Origin: an uncultured Methanobrevibacter sp.
GTDB lineage: Archaea > Methanobacteriota > Methanobacteria > Methanobacteriales > Methanobacteriaceae
Direction: 5' to 3'
Length of the DNA stretch: 64,000 bases
NCBI RefSeq assembly: GCF_902769175.1
Contig: NZ_CACXNW010000001.1
Span: 62,001 to 126,000 of the forward strand
Below, piece by piece: positions 1 through 8,395 of this stretch; the first letter of the stretch is position 1; each line of letters opens with the position of its first letter. Both the position numbers and the translations under genes were made by a program. The notes beneath the pieces are model-generated. The model was not told the origin of the DNA. It did no database searches and worked only from the letters and a program-made list of their open reading frames with translations.

Positions 1-218
1 CCATCATAGAAGTCACTTGCACCATTTGCCAAAGCCATTACAAATGGGGACAAGCTTTCCCATGCGCTGTCACAGAAATTTTCAGGCTTTTCCCATCCGT
101 TTGCTATAAAGACATCTCCACATTCAACATCACATTCATGCTCTAATGGATTTTCATACTTTTCAATAAGGTCATCATGTCTGACTTTTCTCATAACAGT
201 AATTTTTACCTTTTTCAT
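1..218 (-). CDS. TIGR04076-like small protein, partial (3' end outside window)
   Basis: The frame opens at an ATG at 218 behind GGTGA (223-227) and stays open to the window edge, giving about 72 residues that begin MKKVKITVMRKVRHDDL. The order of elements (basic N-terminal strand, CDVECGDVF, KPENFCDSAWESL, ALANGASDFYDG) resembles the small TIGR04076 proteins, whose function is not established. The carboxyl end is missing, so family assignment rests on the N-terminal two thirds. It is transcribed away from the next gene, and the 170 bp between them is AT-rich promoter DNA. Confidence 0.65.
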   Translation of the reverse strand, partial: MKKVKITVMRKVRHDDLIEKYENPLEHECDVECGDVFIANGWEKPENFCDSAWESLSPFVMALANGASDFYD

Positions 219-388
219 TTCTTCACCATATGAAAATTTGTTATCTTAATATTTTATTATTCATTCATATTAAAGTATTTTAACCTTTTTTCAAAAATAT
301 TCTCTTCAAAAAATTAATGCCATTATCAAAAAATTTTAAATACTAAAATTTATTTATATTTATATGGATTATTGAAGGAATGTTTTAA

Positions 389-1030
389 ATGGATAAAAAA
401 TTAGTTATTAGATATTTTATGCTTATTGTTGGTGTATTTATAATGTCTTTAGGTATTTCCCTATCCATTAAAGCTACTTTAGGAACCTCTCCAATTTCAT
501 GTGTTCCAGCTGTTTTATCCATTGCTTTTCCATGGACTGTAGGTGAATTTACAATCCTTTTCAATGTTCTTCTTGTTTTGTTCCAAATGATTCTGCTTCG
601 AAAGGTCACCTTATCTCAAATTGCACAAATGGCAATCTGCATTTTATTTGGATATATGACTGATTTCAATTTATATCTGCTTAATTTTTTAAATCCAACT
701 GATTACATAAGTCAATGGATCTTGTGCATAATAAGCTGTTTTGTGCTTGCCTTCGGATTGACTATTGAGGTAAAGTCAGACATTGCCATGCTTCCAGGAG
801 ATGGTGCTGTGGTGGCAATTGCAGAAGTTTTGAATAAGGATTTCGGTAAAGTAAAGCCATTTTTTGATTTGACCATTGTATCCATAGGAGTCGTATTGGC
901 ATTGTTGTTTTTGGGTCACCTTGAAGGTGTTCGTGAAGGAACTATCTTTGCAGCTATTGTAGTCGGTTTCATAATTCAATTCTACAATAAGATATTCGGA
1001 TATAAGATTGATGCATATTTGGTTGATTAG
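389..1030 (+). CDS. YczE/YitT-type (DUF6198) integral membrane protein
   Basis: This 213-residue protein is almost entirely hydrophobic, with about five predicted membrane segments (roughly residues 8-28, 48-72, 76-100, 108-128, 158-200). The N-terminal GISLSIKATLGTSPISC and the central MLPGDGAV motif match the YczE/DUF6198 family of bacterial and archaeal membrane proteins, for which no transport substrate is established. AAGGA lies about 9 nt before the ATG. Its last codons and stop are copied three times into the 3' flank (1021-1140). No operon partner is visible. Confidence 0.85.
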   Translation: MDKKLVIRYFMLIVGVFIMSLGISLSIKATLGTSPISCVPAVLSIAFPWTVGEFTILFNVLLVLFQMILLRKVTLSQIAQMAICILFGYMTDFNLYLLNFLNPTDYISQWILCIISCFVLAFGLTIEVKSDIAMLPGDGAVVAIAEVLNKDFGKVKPFFDLTIVSIGVVLALLFLGHLEGVREGTIFAAIVVGFIIQFYNKIFGYKIDAYLVD

Positions 1031-1140
1031 ATTTTTGGGTATAAATTTGATGGGTATTTGGCTGTTTAGATTTTTGGGTATAAATTTGATGGGTATTTGG
1101 TTGATTAGATTTTTGGATATAAGTATGATGAGTATTTATA
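1021..1140 (+). repeat. 39-bp tandem repeat copied from the 3' end of the DUF6198 gene
   Basis: The stretch that encodes the end of the membrane protein (GGTTGATTAG and the preceding TATAAG-TTGATG-TATTTGG) recurs as about three 39-bp units with a few substitutions. The copies differ from each other, so the duplication is old rather than an assembly join. Confidence 0.85.
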
Positions 1141-1394
1141 ATTCATAAAAATTCATTCCTGGACCTTAAATTTTTTTAGTAATTTATTTTTCATAAAACA
1201 TGAAAATTCTTGTTTTTCATAAATTTTCCTTATTTTTTTCTAATACTTTTTATTTGTTCTTTATTTATTTCCTATTATATTCAATAATTTTTTAAAATTT
1301 TGCAAAAAAATTATTCTATTATTTAAATGTTTTTATTTGATTTTTTACAATTAACTTTATAATAAGTAAAAACTATAAATATACATGTGATATT
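1141..1394. other. AT-rich intergenic region before mtd
   Basis: No gene is visible. Runs of T and A contain several TATA-like stretches, the nearest to mtd at about 1372-1384 (ACTATAAATATACA), which is very close to the start. An upstream TTTAAATG at about 1322 is an alternative promoter element. Confidence 0.5.
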
Positions 1395-2237
1395 ATGGTA
1401 GTTAAAATTGGTATCGTAAAAAGTGGTAATATTGGTACTTCACCAGTATTAGATTTATTATTAGACGAAAGAGCAGACAGACCAAACATCGATGTAAGAG
1501 TATTTGGATCTGGAGCAAAAATGAACCCTGAACAAGTTGAAGACGTCGTACCTAAACTCGACCAATTCGACCCAGACTTCTGTATTTTCATTAGCCCAAA
1601 CCCAGGAGCACCTGGTCCAGCTAGAGCAAGAGAATTATTATCTGAAAAAGATCTCCCTGCTATTATCATTGGTGACGCACCTGGTAAAGGTAAAAAAGAT
1701 GAAATGGATGAACAAGGTTTAGGTTACATTATTGTAATGTCCGACCCAATGATCGGTGCAAAAAGAGAATGGTTAGACCCAACGGAAATGGCTATCTTTA
1801 ACGCTGACATCTTAAAAGTATTAGCAGAAACTGGTGCTTTAAGATTAGTACAAAAAACCATTGACGGTGTAATCGCAGCTGTTGACGAAGGAAAAGAAAT
1901 CGAATTACCTAAACTCATTATTACTGCTGAAAAAGCTGTAGAAGCTGCTAAATTCCAAAACCCATACGCAAAAGCAAAAGCTATCGCTGCATACGAAATG
2001 GCTGGCGCTGTAGCAGGTTTAGACATGAAAGGATGTTTCATGACCAAAGGTTACGAAAACTTCATCCCATTAGTAGCTGCTGCTCACGAAATTGCTGCTG
2101 CTGCTGCAAAATTAGCTGCTGAAGCAAGAGAAATTGAAAAATCCAACGACACTGTATTAAGAACCCCTCACATGAAAGAAGGTAACGTTGGTTGCAAACT
2201 CGATTTAATCAGCAAACCCTCACATGAAAGAAGGTAA
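1395..2237 (+). CDS. mtd: F420-dependent methylenetetrahydromethanopterin dehydrogenase
   Basis: Mtd reversibly reduces methenyl-H4MPT to methylene-H4MPT with reduced F420, a central step of hydrogenotrophic methanogenesis in the cytoplasm. The protein starts MVVKIGIVKSGNIGTSPV and contains the ISPNPGAPGPARARE segment and the conserved C-terminal HMKEGNVGCKLDLI typical of the family, which is about 276 residues long. Here it has 280 residues because an exact 52-bp tandem duplication at the 3' end shifts the frame, replacing the expected last residues with SHERR. The ancestral stop survives at 2275-2277. GTGAT lies just before the ATG. Codon use is strongly biased (GAC, AAC, CTC), as in highly expressed genes. 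A hairpin terminator follows. Confidence 0.97.
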   Translation: MVVKIGIVKSGNIGTSPVLDLLLDERADRPNIDVRVFGSGAKMNPEQVEDVVPKLDQFDPDFCIFISPNPGAPGPARARELLSEKDLPAIIIGDAPGKGKKDEMDEQGLGYIIVMSDPMIGAKREWLDPTEMAIFNADILKVLAETGALRLVQKTIDGVIAAVDEGKEIELPKLIITAEKAVEAAKFQNPYAKAKAIAAYEMAGAVAGLDMKGCFMTKGYENFIPLVAAAHEIAAAAAKLAAEAREIEKSNDTVLRTPHMKEGNVGCKLDLISKPSHERR

Positions 2238-2270
2238 CGTTGGTTGCAAACTCGATTTAATCAGCAAACC
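2167..2270 (+). repeat. Exact 52-bp tandem duplication at the 3' end of mtd
   Basis: Copies at 2167-2218 and 2219-2270 are identical, beginning CTCACATGAAAGAAGG and ending AATCAGCAAACC. Because 52 is not a multiple of three, the second copy is read in another frame and terminates early. Confidence 0.95.
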
Positions 2271-2289
2271 AGAATAAGTGTATTGGATT

Positions 2290-2311
2290 TAAGTAGCTTT
2301 TTAGCTACTTA
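2290..2311 (+). terminator. Terminator of mtd
   Basis: TAAGTAGCT and AGCTACTTA form a perfect 9-bp stem with a TTTT loop, followed by a long T-rich tract. Confidence 0.85.
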
Positions 2312-2561
2312 TTTTCTTTTTTCTTTTTTAAAACAAATCAAATCAAATCAAAAATAAATCAAATCTCAAATCAAAACAAAATTTACTTTTTTTCTATTTT
2401 TTATTATACTCCACTTTTAATTCTATAATGCAAATTTTATTTCGTTAAAATACAAACAATATATTGGGATATTATAATTTAGCTATTTTTAATATAATAA
2501 AAATAAATGAGAAATAGGAAAGTTAGATTATTTTTAAAAAACTTAATAAAAAAAAGAAAAT

Positions 2562-2632
2562 GGTTAAGGCTTATTTCCTAACCAATGATAATTTGTATTC
2601 GATTTTGTTAAGGCATATTTCCTTAGCAATGA
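2562..2632 (-). terminator. Two related hairpins downstream of hisB
   Basis: GGTTA...TAACC at 2562-2583 and TAAGG...CCTTA at 2609-2625 sit in two diverged copies of a 45-bp unit (both contain AATGATAATTT). On the minus strand, in the direction of hisB, they are followed by T-rich sequence, so a duplicated terminator is likely. Confidence 0.6.
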
Positions 2633-2679
2633 TAATTTTTAGTCAACTTTTGCGAGCCAAAGGCGAGAAAAAGTTTGGG

Positions 2680-3258
2680 TTATAAAACGCCTTTTGTACT
2701 TAATATTTCATCATGCTCTATTTTACATGCATCATACATTGATTTTGCAAATGCCTTAAAGATGGCTTCTGCTTTGTGGTGATCATTTGCACCTTCGCAT
2801 GTTCCATAGATATTGATTTTTCCACTGGAAGCAAATGATTCAAAGAAGTGAACAATAATATCAGAAGTCAAGTCACCGATTTTCTCATTCTTAAAATCAA
2901 GCTTCATATTGCAGTAGCTTCTGCCGCTGATGTCTATAGCTACAGTTGCAACTGAATCATCCATTGGGATAATTGCATGACCCATTCTTCTTATTCCTTT
3001 CTTATCTCCTATAGCTTCTGCAAAAGCTTCTCCCAACAATATTCCAACATCTTCTACAGTATGGTGATCATCTATTTCAACATCGCCTGTTGCCTTGATT
3101 TTCAAATCAATGAAACTGTGTTTGGAAAAGGATTCTAACATATGATTGAAGAAATTTACTCCTGTATCAATTTCATATTTTCCTGTTCCATCAATATTTA
3201 ATTCTATTTCAATATCTGTTTCAGATGTTTTTCTGGAAACTTTAGCTATTCTAGTCAT
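2680..3258 (-). CDS. hisB: Imidazoleglycerol-phosphate dehydratase
   Basis: HisB dehydrates imidazole-glycerol phosphate to imidazole-acetol phosphate in histidine biosynthesis. The protein carries both His-rich metal-binding motifs, [11 protein letters not shown] and [12 protein letters not shown], plus GVNFFNHML, and its length (192 residues) is that of monofunctional archaeal HisB. I chose the ATG at 3258 ([13 protein letters not shown]), since this matches the family N-terminus. A GTG at 3270 would add four residues (MSDS), but it lies where the ribosome-binding site of the ATG (GTGAGTG) would be. No other his gene is adjacent. Confidence 0.96.
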   Translation of the reverse strand: MTRIAKVSRKTSETDIEIELNIDGTGKYEIDTGVNFFNHMLESFSKHSFIDLKIKATGDVEIDDHHTVEDVGILLGEAFAEAIGDKKGIRRMGHAIIPMDDSVATVAIDISGRSYCNMKLDFKNEKIGDLTSDIIVHFFESFASSGKINIYGTCEGANDHHKAEAIFKAFAKSMYDACKIEHDEILSTKGVL

Positions 3259-3357
3259 CGAATCACTCACTTGATTTAAGTATTAATAAGCATAATTTGG
3301 TTAACAAATTATGGAAAAAATTTTAACCATAATTTAATTAAAGAAACGATTAATTAT

Positions 3358-3558
3358 TTATTCATCTGGTGCATTTCTCATAATTTTAATTGCATCTGGA
3401 CCGCATTTCATAGCACATAAAGTACAAACATGACAATAATCTAGGTTTGATACATGTGCAACGGTATCGATAGTCCAAATATATCCACCTTTCGGACAAA
3501 TTTCCTTACAATTTCCACATGCAGTACATTTGTCCTCGTCAACTATAATCTTTAAAAT
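3358..3558 (-). CDS. 2[4Fe-4S] ferredoxin-type protein with a non-canonical start
   Basis: The minus strand encodes 66 residues with two cluster motifs, CTACGNCKEICPKGG and CHVCTLCAMKCGPD, typical of small dicluster ferredoxins that carry electrons to oxidoreductases. The frame has no ATG, GTG or TTG upstream of the first Cys motif. The best start is an ATT at 3558 (reading I/M-LKIIVDEDKC) behind AGGTGAT, at normal spacing. An ATC one codon earlier is also possible. A gene finder requiring a canonical start would miss it. It lies between modE and hisB on the same strand, but no operon is proven. The electron partner is unknown. Confidence 0.85.
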   Translation of the reverse strand: MLKIIVDEDKCTACGNCKEICPKGGYIWTIDTVAHVSNLDYCHVCTLCAMKCGPDAIKIMRNAPDE

Positions 3559-3589
3559 GATATCACCTATTGAATAAATCTGTAATTAT

Positions 3590-3858
3590 TTTTTTTAATT
3601 TAGTTAAATTTAATTTTATAAAATTATTTTTTTTTTTTTAATTTAGTAAAATTTTATTTTATAAAATTATTTTTTTATTTTTTTATTTTCTTCTATGATT
3701 TGCAGATCATATCCTATTTTTTCACACGATTTGCATAATCTTAAATAACCTTAAATAATCTTATTTTATTCTTAATATATAAAACTATTTGATAAAATAG
3801 TGTAAAAAAATAGATTATTAAAATTAAATGATATTATTATTTTTTAAAAGAAATAATT
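3590..3858. other. AT-rich spacer with a duplicated unit
   Basis: Two related ~45-bp stretches (AATTTAGTTAAATTTAATTT and AATTTAGTAAAATTTTATTT, each followed by TATAAAATTATTTTTT) lie at about 3594-3680. The rest is featureless AT-rich DNA that carries the promoter of the ferredoxin gene. Confidence 0.5.
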
Positions 3859-4551
3859 CTATAATTTAAGTGTAGCTATTGACAATGCTTTAAAGCCAAT
3901 GTAAACATCTTTGCCTAAACCTAAATCCAAGTCCTTTCCAGCAGATAAGGTAATGTCTGAGAAAATGTCCACTCCATTTACATCGATTCTGACACGAACC
4001 ATTTCATCCTGAAGTTTCATTTCAGTAACCTTTCCCTTAAAGATATTTCTGATACTGGATGTTTGAGGCTCAAGCATTATAAAGATATTATCATAGCTTA
4101 TCAAAGCAAGAATCTTATCACCAACAGCATATTCTTTTTTCAAAGGGATTGTCAAGATCAATTCATTCATTTTAATTTTCATGACTCCTTTTGATTTGTC
4201 TATTTCAAGAATCTCTGCCTCGAGTTCATTGGTTTCCCTATGAAGTTCCATAATTGCATTGATCTTCTTGCATTCCTTTAGGATTTGCAAACCCTCTTCA
4301 GTAAGGGTGGTGCTTCCTCCACCGCCGCTTCCTCCTTTTTTGGTGTTTACAATCGCTATGTCTAATGTGGATTCGATTTTATCAATATAGTTTAGAGCAG
4401 TTCTATAGGAAATTTTACAAGATTTAGCAGCTTCTGTAATGGATTCGCTTTCATTAATGAAAGTCAATAGATCGAATTTTTTCTTATCGAGCAGAAAGGA
4501 ATTCCCATCAATATTAATTTTATATTCTACACCGGCATGTACTTCTGTCAT
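3859..4551 (-). CDS. ModE-family molybdate/tungstate-responsive regulator with Mop/TOBE domain
   Basis: The N-terminal ~110 residues form a ModE-type winged helix (ESITEAAKSCKISYRTALNYIDKIE, then the typical Gly-rich KGGSGGGGSTTLTEEG wing). The C-terminal ~100 residues (from EAEILEIDKSKGVMKIKMNE to the end) form oxyanion-binding Mop/TOBE repeats. Proteins of this family sense molybdate or tungstate and repress uptake or molybdoenzyme genes; methanogens need these metals for formylmethanofuran and formate dehydrogenases. No transporter gene lies beside it here, so its targets cannot be read from context. Confidence 0.9.
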   Translation of the reverse strand: MTEVHAGVEYKINIDGNSFLLDKKKFDLLTFINESESITEAAKSCKISYRTALNYIDKIESTLDIAIVNTKKGGSGGGGSTTLTEEGLQILKECKKINAIMELHRETNELEAEILEIDKSKGVMKIKMNELILTIPLKKEYAVGDKILALISYDNIFIMLEPQTSSIRNIFKGKVTEMKLQDEMVRVRIDVNGVDIFSDITLSAGKDLDLGLGKDVYIGFKALSIATLKL

Positions 4552-4980
4552 TTTAATCGTCCCTTTTACCTTTTTTAACTTATTATTAAAAAAATTACCT
4601 ATTCTGGTTTATAGTTTATACCTTTTATTAATTAAAATTTTTTGTTTTTCCTTTCGATGTAAATATGTTCAATTTTGAAAAATTTTTATGGTATATTTCC
4701 ATGTAAAATTTCTTAAAATTAATTTTAAGCTATTTTTAATACGTTATGTATAATTTTTGTAATCGAAAAATATATGCAGATAAATCAATATTTTTCCTAT
4801 CGATATGAAATAAAAAATAGCATGATCAATTCATCATTTTTTTTTAAATTTATTGCATAAAAAACATAAAAAACATGATAAATATGAAAAAAATTTTTAA
4901 AAAGAACTGTTAAAAAATTACTAAAAAAATTGTTTTTTAGGGAGAACCCTAACAAACATTGAAAATATTTTTGGTCAAGG
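4552..4980. other. AT-rich intergenic region
   Basis: I see no supported gene. A 67-codon minus-strand reading frame at 4797-5000 runs through the flippase terminator and has no family resemblance. The right part (4560-4700) should carry the modE promoter. Confidence 0.5.
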
Positions 4981-5003
4981 TTTTTGAGCCGTAGGCTCAA
5001 AAA
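4981..5003 (-). terminator. Terminator of the flippase gene
   Basis: TTTTTGAGCC and GGCTCAAAAA form a perfect 10-bp stem with a 3-nt loop 20 bp past the stop codon. On the minus strand the hairpin is followed by T-rich sequence. Confidence 0.8.
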
Positions 5004-5023
5004 GCTTGGTCGTAAGCTTGGGA

Positions 5024-6592
5024 TTAACTATGTTTCTCAACAAAGTCTAAGAACCTGTTTGCAATTTTTCTCATTGGTCCTAATTTACTTGCATATTTTC
5101 TGAATTGAACAATGTCTTCTGGTGCCAATGTCTTAAGAAGAACAATCATAGCTATGTATATGAATGGACAGATAATTATTCCTGTAATCAATCCGATAAC
5201 ATTGTTAGGAACGGCTATTGATGTTATTCCCATAACCAATGATGCTACAGTAACTTTTGTCAAGAAAGCATATGGAGCCTGTGTTTTTGTCATTCTGAAT
5301 TGAATCAGGAACATAGGTATCATCATAATAAATGAGGATATTGTTGTAGCTAAAGCTCCACCTTCTATTCCAAAAAGCGGAATCAAGTACAATCCAAGTC
5401 CTAAAGTCACTATACATCCAAATATTAGAATATACATTGGAACTCTTGGATTTCCAATTCCTTGAACTATACTTGCTGAAATTGTATATACTGAATAAAA
5501 GGTCATTCCAATAACCAATATTGCAAGGGATACTGCCCCATTCATATATGCAGCATTTGTAAAGTATACAAGCCCCATCACTCCACGAGCGAATACAGCT
5601 ATTCCAACACACATTGGAATAACGAAAAACATTCCATACTTATATGATGCAGTTACGTATTTTTCAAGCAATGCCTGATTTTTCAATGCATATGCTTCAG
5701 ATGTTGCAGGCAGGATTGTTGTAGCAAGAGAGTTTGACACTACAAGAGGAAGCCTTGCTATAGGATCTGCAGCTGTAAAGTAACCGATTGCCATTGCAGG
5801 TAGGAATGCTCCCATAAGCAATGTGCAGATACTATAGATACCCATTTCAGCAAGTGCTGCAACAGTTACAGGAATTGAAAAGAAAATCAATGTCTTTGCA
5901 AGTCCAAGCTCCTGTCTGATTGAAAACTTAAAGTCAGGATTTGCAGGAGGTATGTATTTTCCCATATATCTCTTGAAGATGTATACAGCAGATATTGCTG
6001 ATGCTACAAAACCTAAGACAGAACCTAAAACTGCACCTAATGTAGATAGGCCAAGAAGGACAAGTGTTGTTGCCATCAGAATCATGAATATCTGTTCAAT
6101 GGCTCTGGTATACAAAATGTATTCCATTTTATATACTCCTTGGAAAGCACCTCTGAATGCACCTACAATTACACTGAAATGAGTTATAAGACCTACTGCT
6201 TGAAGTGGAAGCAATGCTTCAGGCTTATGATAATAGTTTGTAATAATAGGAGCTGCTACAAAGACCATTATGAATCCAAAAAAGAGTCCTAAAAAGACCA
6301 TGATCTTCAAGGCCGTAAAGATGGTTTGTCTAGCAAGGTCATCTTCATTAAGGGCCTTGTATTCAGATACGTATTTAGCTATTGCCGGAGGAAGCCCTGC
6401 TGCAGACAATACTTGAAATATTCCTTGAAATGGAGTTGTCAAACCAAGAATTCCATATGCAGCTGGTCCGAGAAGAGAAGCCATAAGGAAACGATAGATA
6501 TATCCTCCTACACGGAAGATAATATTTCCCACTAATATCACTACACTTCCTTTTGCTACTTTCGCACTTCCACTTTCCTCAGCCATCTTCAC
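5024..6592 (-). CDS. Polysaccharide/lipid-linked oligosaccharide flippase (MOP superfamily)
   Basis: The 522-residue protein has about 14 hydrophobic segments, and its N-terminus (GSVVILVGNIIFRVGGYIYR, then LLGPAAYGILGL) is typical of Wzx/RfbX and Spore V B-like flippases. Such proteins move lipid-linked sugars or cell-wall precursors across the membrane; in a pseudomurein-walled methanogen a precursor or S-layer glycan is a plausible cargo, but this is inference. FRGAFQGVYKMEYILYTRAIEQ and ASIVQGIGNPRVPMY are further family hallmarks. ATGs at 6592 and 6586 are both possible starts. It stands alone with its own terminator. Confidence 0.88.
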   Translation of the reverse strand: MKMAEESGSAKVAKGSVVILVGNIIFRVGGYIYRFLMASLLGPAAYGILGLTTPFQGIFQVLSAAGLPPAIAKYVSEYKALNEDDLARQTIFTALKIMVFLGLFFGFIMVFVAAPIITNYYHKPEALLPLQAVGLITHFSVIVGAFRGAFQGVYKMEYILYTRAIEQIFMILMATTLVLLGLSTLGAVLGSVLGFVASAISAVYIFKRYMGKYIPPANPDFKFSIRQELGLAKTLIFFSIPVTVAALAEMGIYSICTLLMGAFLPAMAIGYFTAADPIARLPLVVSNSLATTILPATSEAYALKNQALLEKYVTASYKYGMFFVIPMCVGIAVFARGVMGLVYFTNAAYMNGAVSLAILVIGMTFYSVYTISASIVQGIGNPRVPMYILIFGCIVTLGLGLYLIPLFGIEGGALATTISSFIMMIPMFLIQFRMTKTQAPYAFLTKVTVASLVMGITSIAVPNNVIGLITGIIICPFIYIAMIVLLKTLAPEDIVQFRKYASKLGPMRKIANRFLDFVEKHS

Positions 6593-6779
6593 ACCACTAT
6601 AATAAAAAAGAGTAAGGGATTTAATTCAAAACATTATTTAAAAAGCTTGAATTAAATGTTTTAAGAATAGTTTTCTTATTTAATTTACTTTTATTATATA
6701 AATTTTCAGTTATATATCTTTTTGTAAAATTTAGACTTTTTTTGATATGCACTGAATTTTAAAGATTTTTTTAAAATTG

Positions 6780-6935
6780 CTTTTTCATAGTCTAATCCAA
6801 TTGAAACTATTTATTATGATTTTTCTACTTGATTTGAATTCAATTGAAACTATTTGGATTTGAATTTCAATTGGGATTCTTTAGATTCTTTTTCTATTTG
6901 GATTTGAATTCCAATAGAAACTCTTTAAAATTTTC
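6780..6935 (-). repeat. Degenerate 50-55 bp repeats copied from the 3' end of the flavodoxin-like gene
   Basis: The last codons plus stop of the gene at 6894 (minus-strand TTGGAATTCAAATCCAAATAG) recur downstream as CAATTGAAATTCAAATCC... and CAATTGAATTCAAATCAAG..., each ending in TAG. The copies have diverged. Confidence 0.7.
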
Positions 6936-7493
6936 AATTGTCATATCCAATGTTTTAAGTCCATATTCATCATTTTTCACTCCTTCGGCACCACCATCCT
7001 GTGACCAAAGGCAGGCACCTAAATTAGCTCCAAATGATCCTCCGCTTAATGGAATTATCTTGTTCAATAAGTAGAAAGTATTGATTTGTTGTATGGCTAG
7101 CTCTTGACCTCCAGCACGATCTCCACCAACGACTATAGAGATTCCCACCTTGTTTTTAAAGATGTCTAAATCTTCCATGATCATTGCTTGGCATCTGTCT
7201 ATGACGGCCTTTAATTGAGCGGATATGCTTCCAAAATGTATTGGACTTGCAAGTATTATTCCATCGGCCTCTTTAAGTGCATCATAAATCTCTTTCATGT
7301 CGTCATCGATTGCACATTTTCCTTTAGTTTTCACACAGGTATTGCAATGACGGCAAGGAGAAATGTCTTTTCCCATAACTGTAATGAATTTGGTTTCAAA
7401 GGATTCCTCTTTTTCAAGATCATTCAATGCCTTCCTTAATAAAAAATCACTTGCACCTTTTCGTGGACTTCCACAAATTCCAAGAATTTTCAT
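6894..7493 (-). CDS. Flavodoxin-fold NAD(P)H-dependent FMN reductase / iron-sulfur flavoprotein-like
   Basis: The start MKILGICGSPRKGASDFLL carries the GSPRKGxS phosphate-binding loop of flavodoxin-fold FMN reductases. CRHCNTCVKTKGKC supplies a compact Cys cluster, as in archaeal iron-sulfur flavoproteins. ILASPIHFGSISAQLKAVIDRC is the typical flavin-binding middle section. These proteins move electrons between flavin, Fe-S and small acceptors, often against oxidative stress; the substrate here is unknown. Length (199) is normal. It is monocistronic. Confidence 0.9.
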   Translation of the reverse strand: MKILGICGSPRKGASDFLLRKALNDLEKEESFETKFITVMGKDISPCRHCNTCVKTKGKCAIDDDMKEIYDALKEADGIILASPIHFGSISAQLKAVIDRCQAMIMEDLDIFKNKVGISIVVGGDRAGGQELAIQQINTFYLLNKIIPLSGGSFGANLGACLWSQDGGAEGVKNDEYGLKTLDMTIENFKEFLLEFKSK

Positions 7494-8076
7494 ACTTTTA
7501 CCCCAGTTTAATTTTTTAGATATTTTTTAAAAATTTCTCATTTTTATAATATATTTTCTCACAATATTGATTATATTTTTTTGTGAAGTTTTCTTAATTT
7601 TTTGCAAAAATTTTGTAGATTTTCATGAAAAAAAACAATCATAATTTTTTTATGTATCCTATTACATTTTTTTTGCTTTATTTCGTTATATTTTTGTTAA
7701 CTTCGTTATATATCAATTTTTATAAAAAATAATTTTTTTTATTATTTTATTCAGTTTTTTTTAAATATTTTTGTATTCTGATTAATAATTTTTTAATATT
7801 GTTGTTTATTTATTCATATATGGTAATTATTAATATACATTCATTTATCATCAAACAAAAATTGATATAACAATGTTTAAATATAAGATTTTTATTAATA
7901 TATATTACTTGATAACGTTAAAGTTTTGAAGCTAATGTAAAATAATATCAATAAAAATATAAAATTTTGGTAACTAGTGATTTGATAATTTCTTATATTT
8001 CAATAATTCATATTTCATAATAATTTATGATTTTCTTATATTAATGTTGGGGATGAACATTCTTTATTTTTTTAAA
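7494..8076. other. Long AT-rich intergenic region
   Basis: No gene, RNA or strong hairpin is visible. The DNA is almost pure A+T and separates the divergent flavodoxin-like and giant ALP genes. Confidence 0.5.
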
Positions 8077-8125
8077 GACCGGTCAAACTTTATTTAAATA
8101 TGGTCCCCTCGCTCAATTTTTGAGC
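8077..8125 (+). promoter_or_regulatory. Candidate promoter and operator of the giant ALP
   Basis: A perfect palindrome GACCGGTC (8077-8084) is followed by a TATA-like TTTATTTAAATATGGTC (8089-8105) and a small hairpin GCTCAA-TTT-TTGAGC (8111-8125). These are the only GC-containing blocks in the surrounding 700 bp. AAATATGGTC also occurs in the promoters of the ALPs at 51.8 and 54.5 kb, but the ALP palindrome described at 49.9 kb is absent. If used, the transcript would have a leader of about 270 nt. Confidence 0.5.
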
Positions 8126-8395
8126 ATTTTTATATAATTTAATATAAAAAACTCAATAAGATTTTATTACTTTCGCTATTTTCACAAAATTTTAATTGCT
8201 TAATTTAATCAATTTTTAACATTATCAAGCATTTTGGACTAGATTTAAACTAGATATAAATGTAATGGAGTGAAAAGCTTAGCTATTTGTCTTTATTGCA
8301 TCTATATCTGGTTTTTAACTAGATACCACGGTATGATAAACTTTGTTTACCATATCGTTTTTAATATTAATTTATTAAAAAAAGGAGGACATTTT

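Noticed and set aside
4797-5000. 67-codon minus-strand reading frame
   Set aside because: It overlaps the flippase terminator, has low-complexity Phe/Lys/Asn composition, no good ribosome-binding site and no family resemblance.
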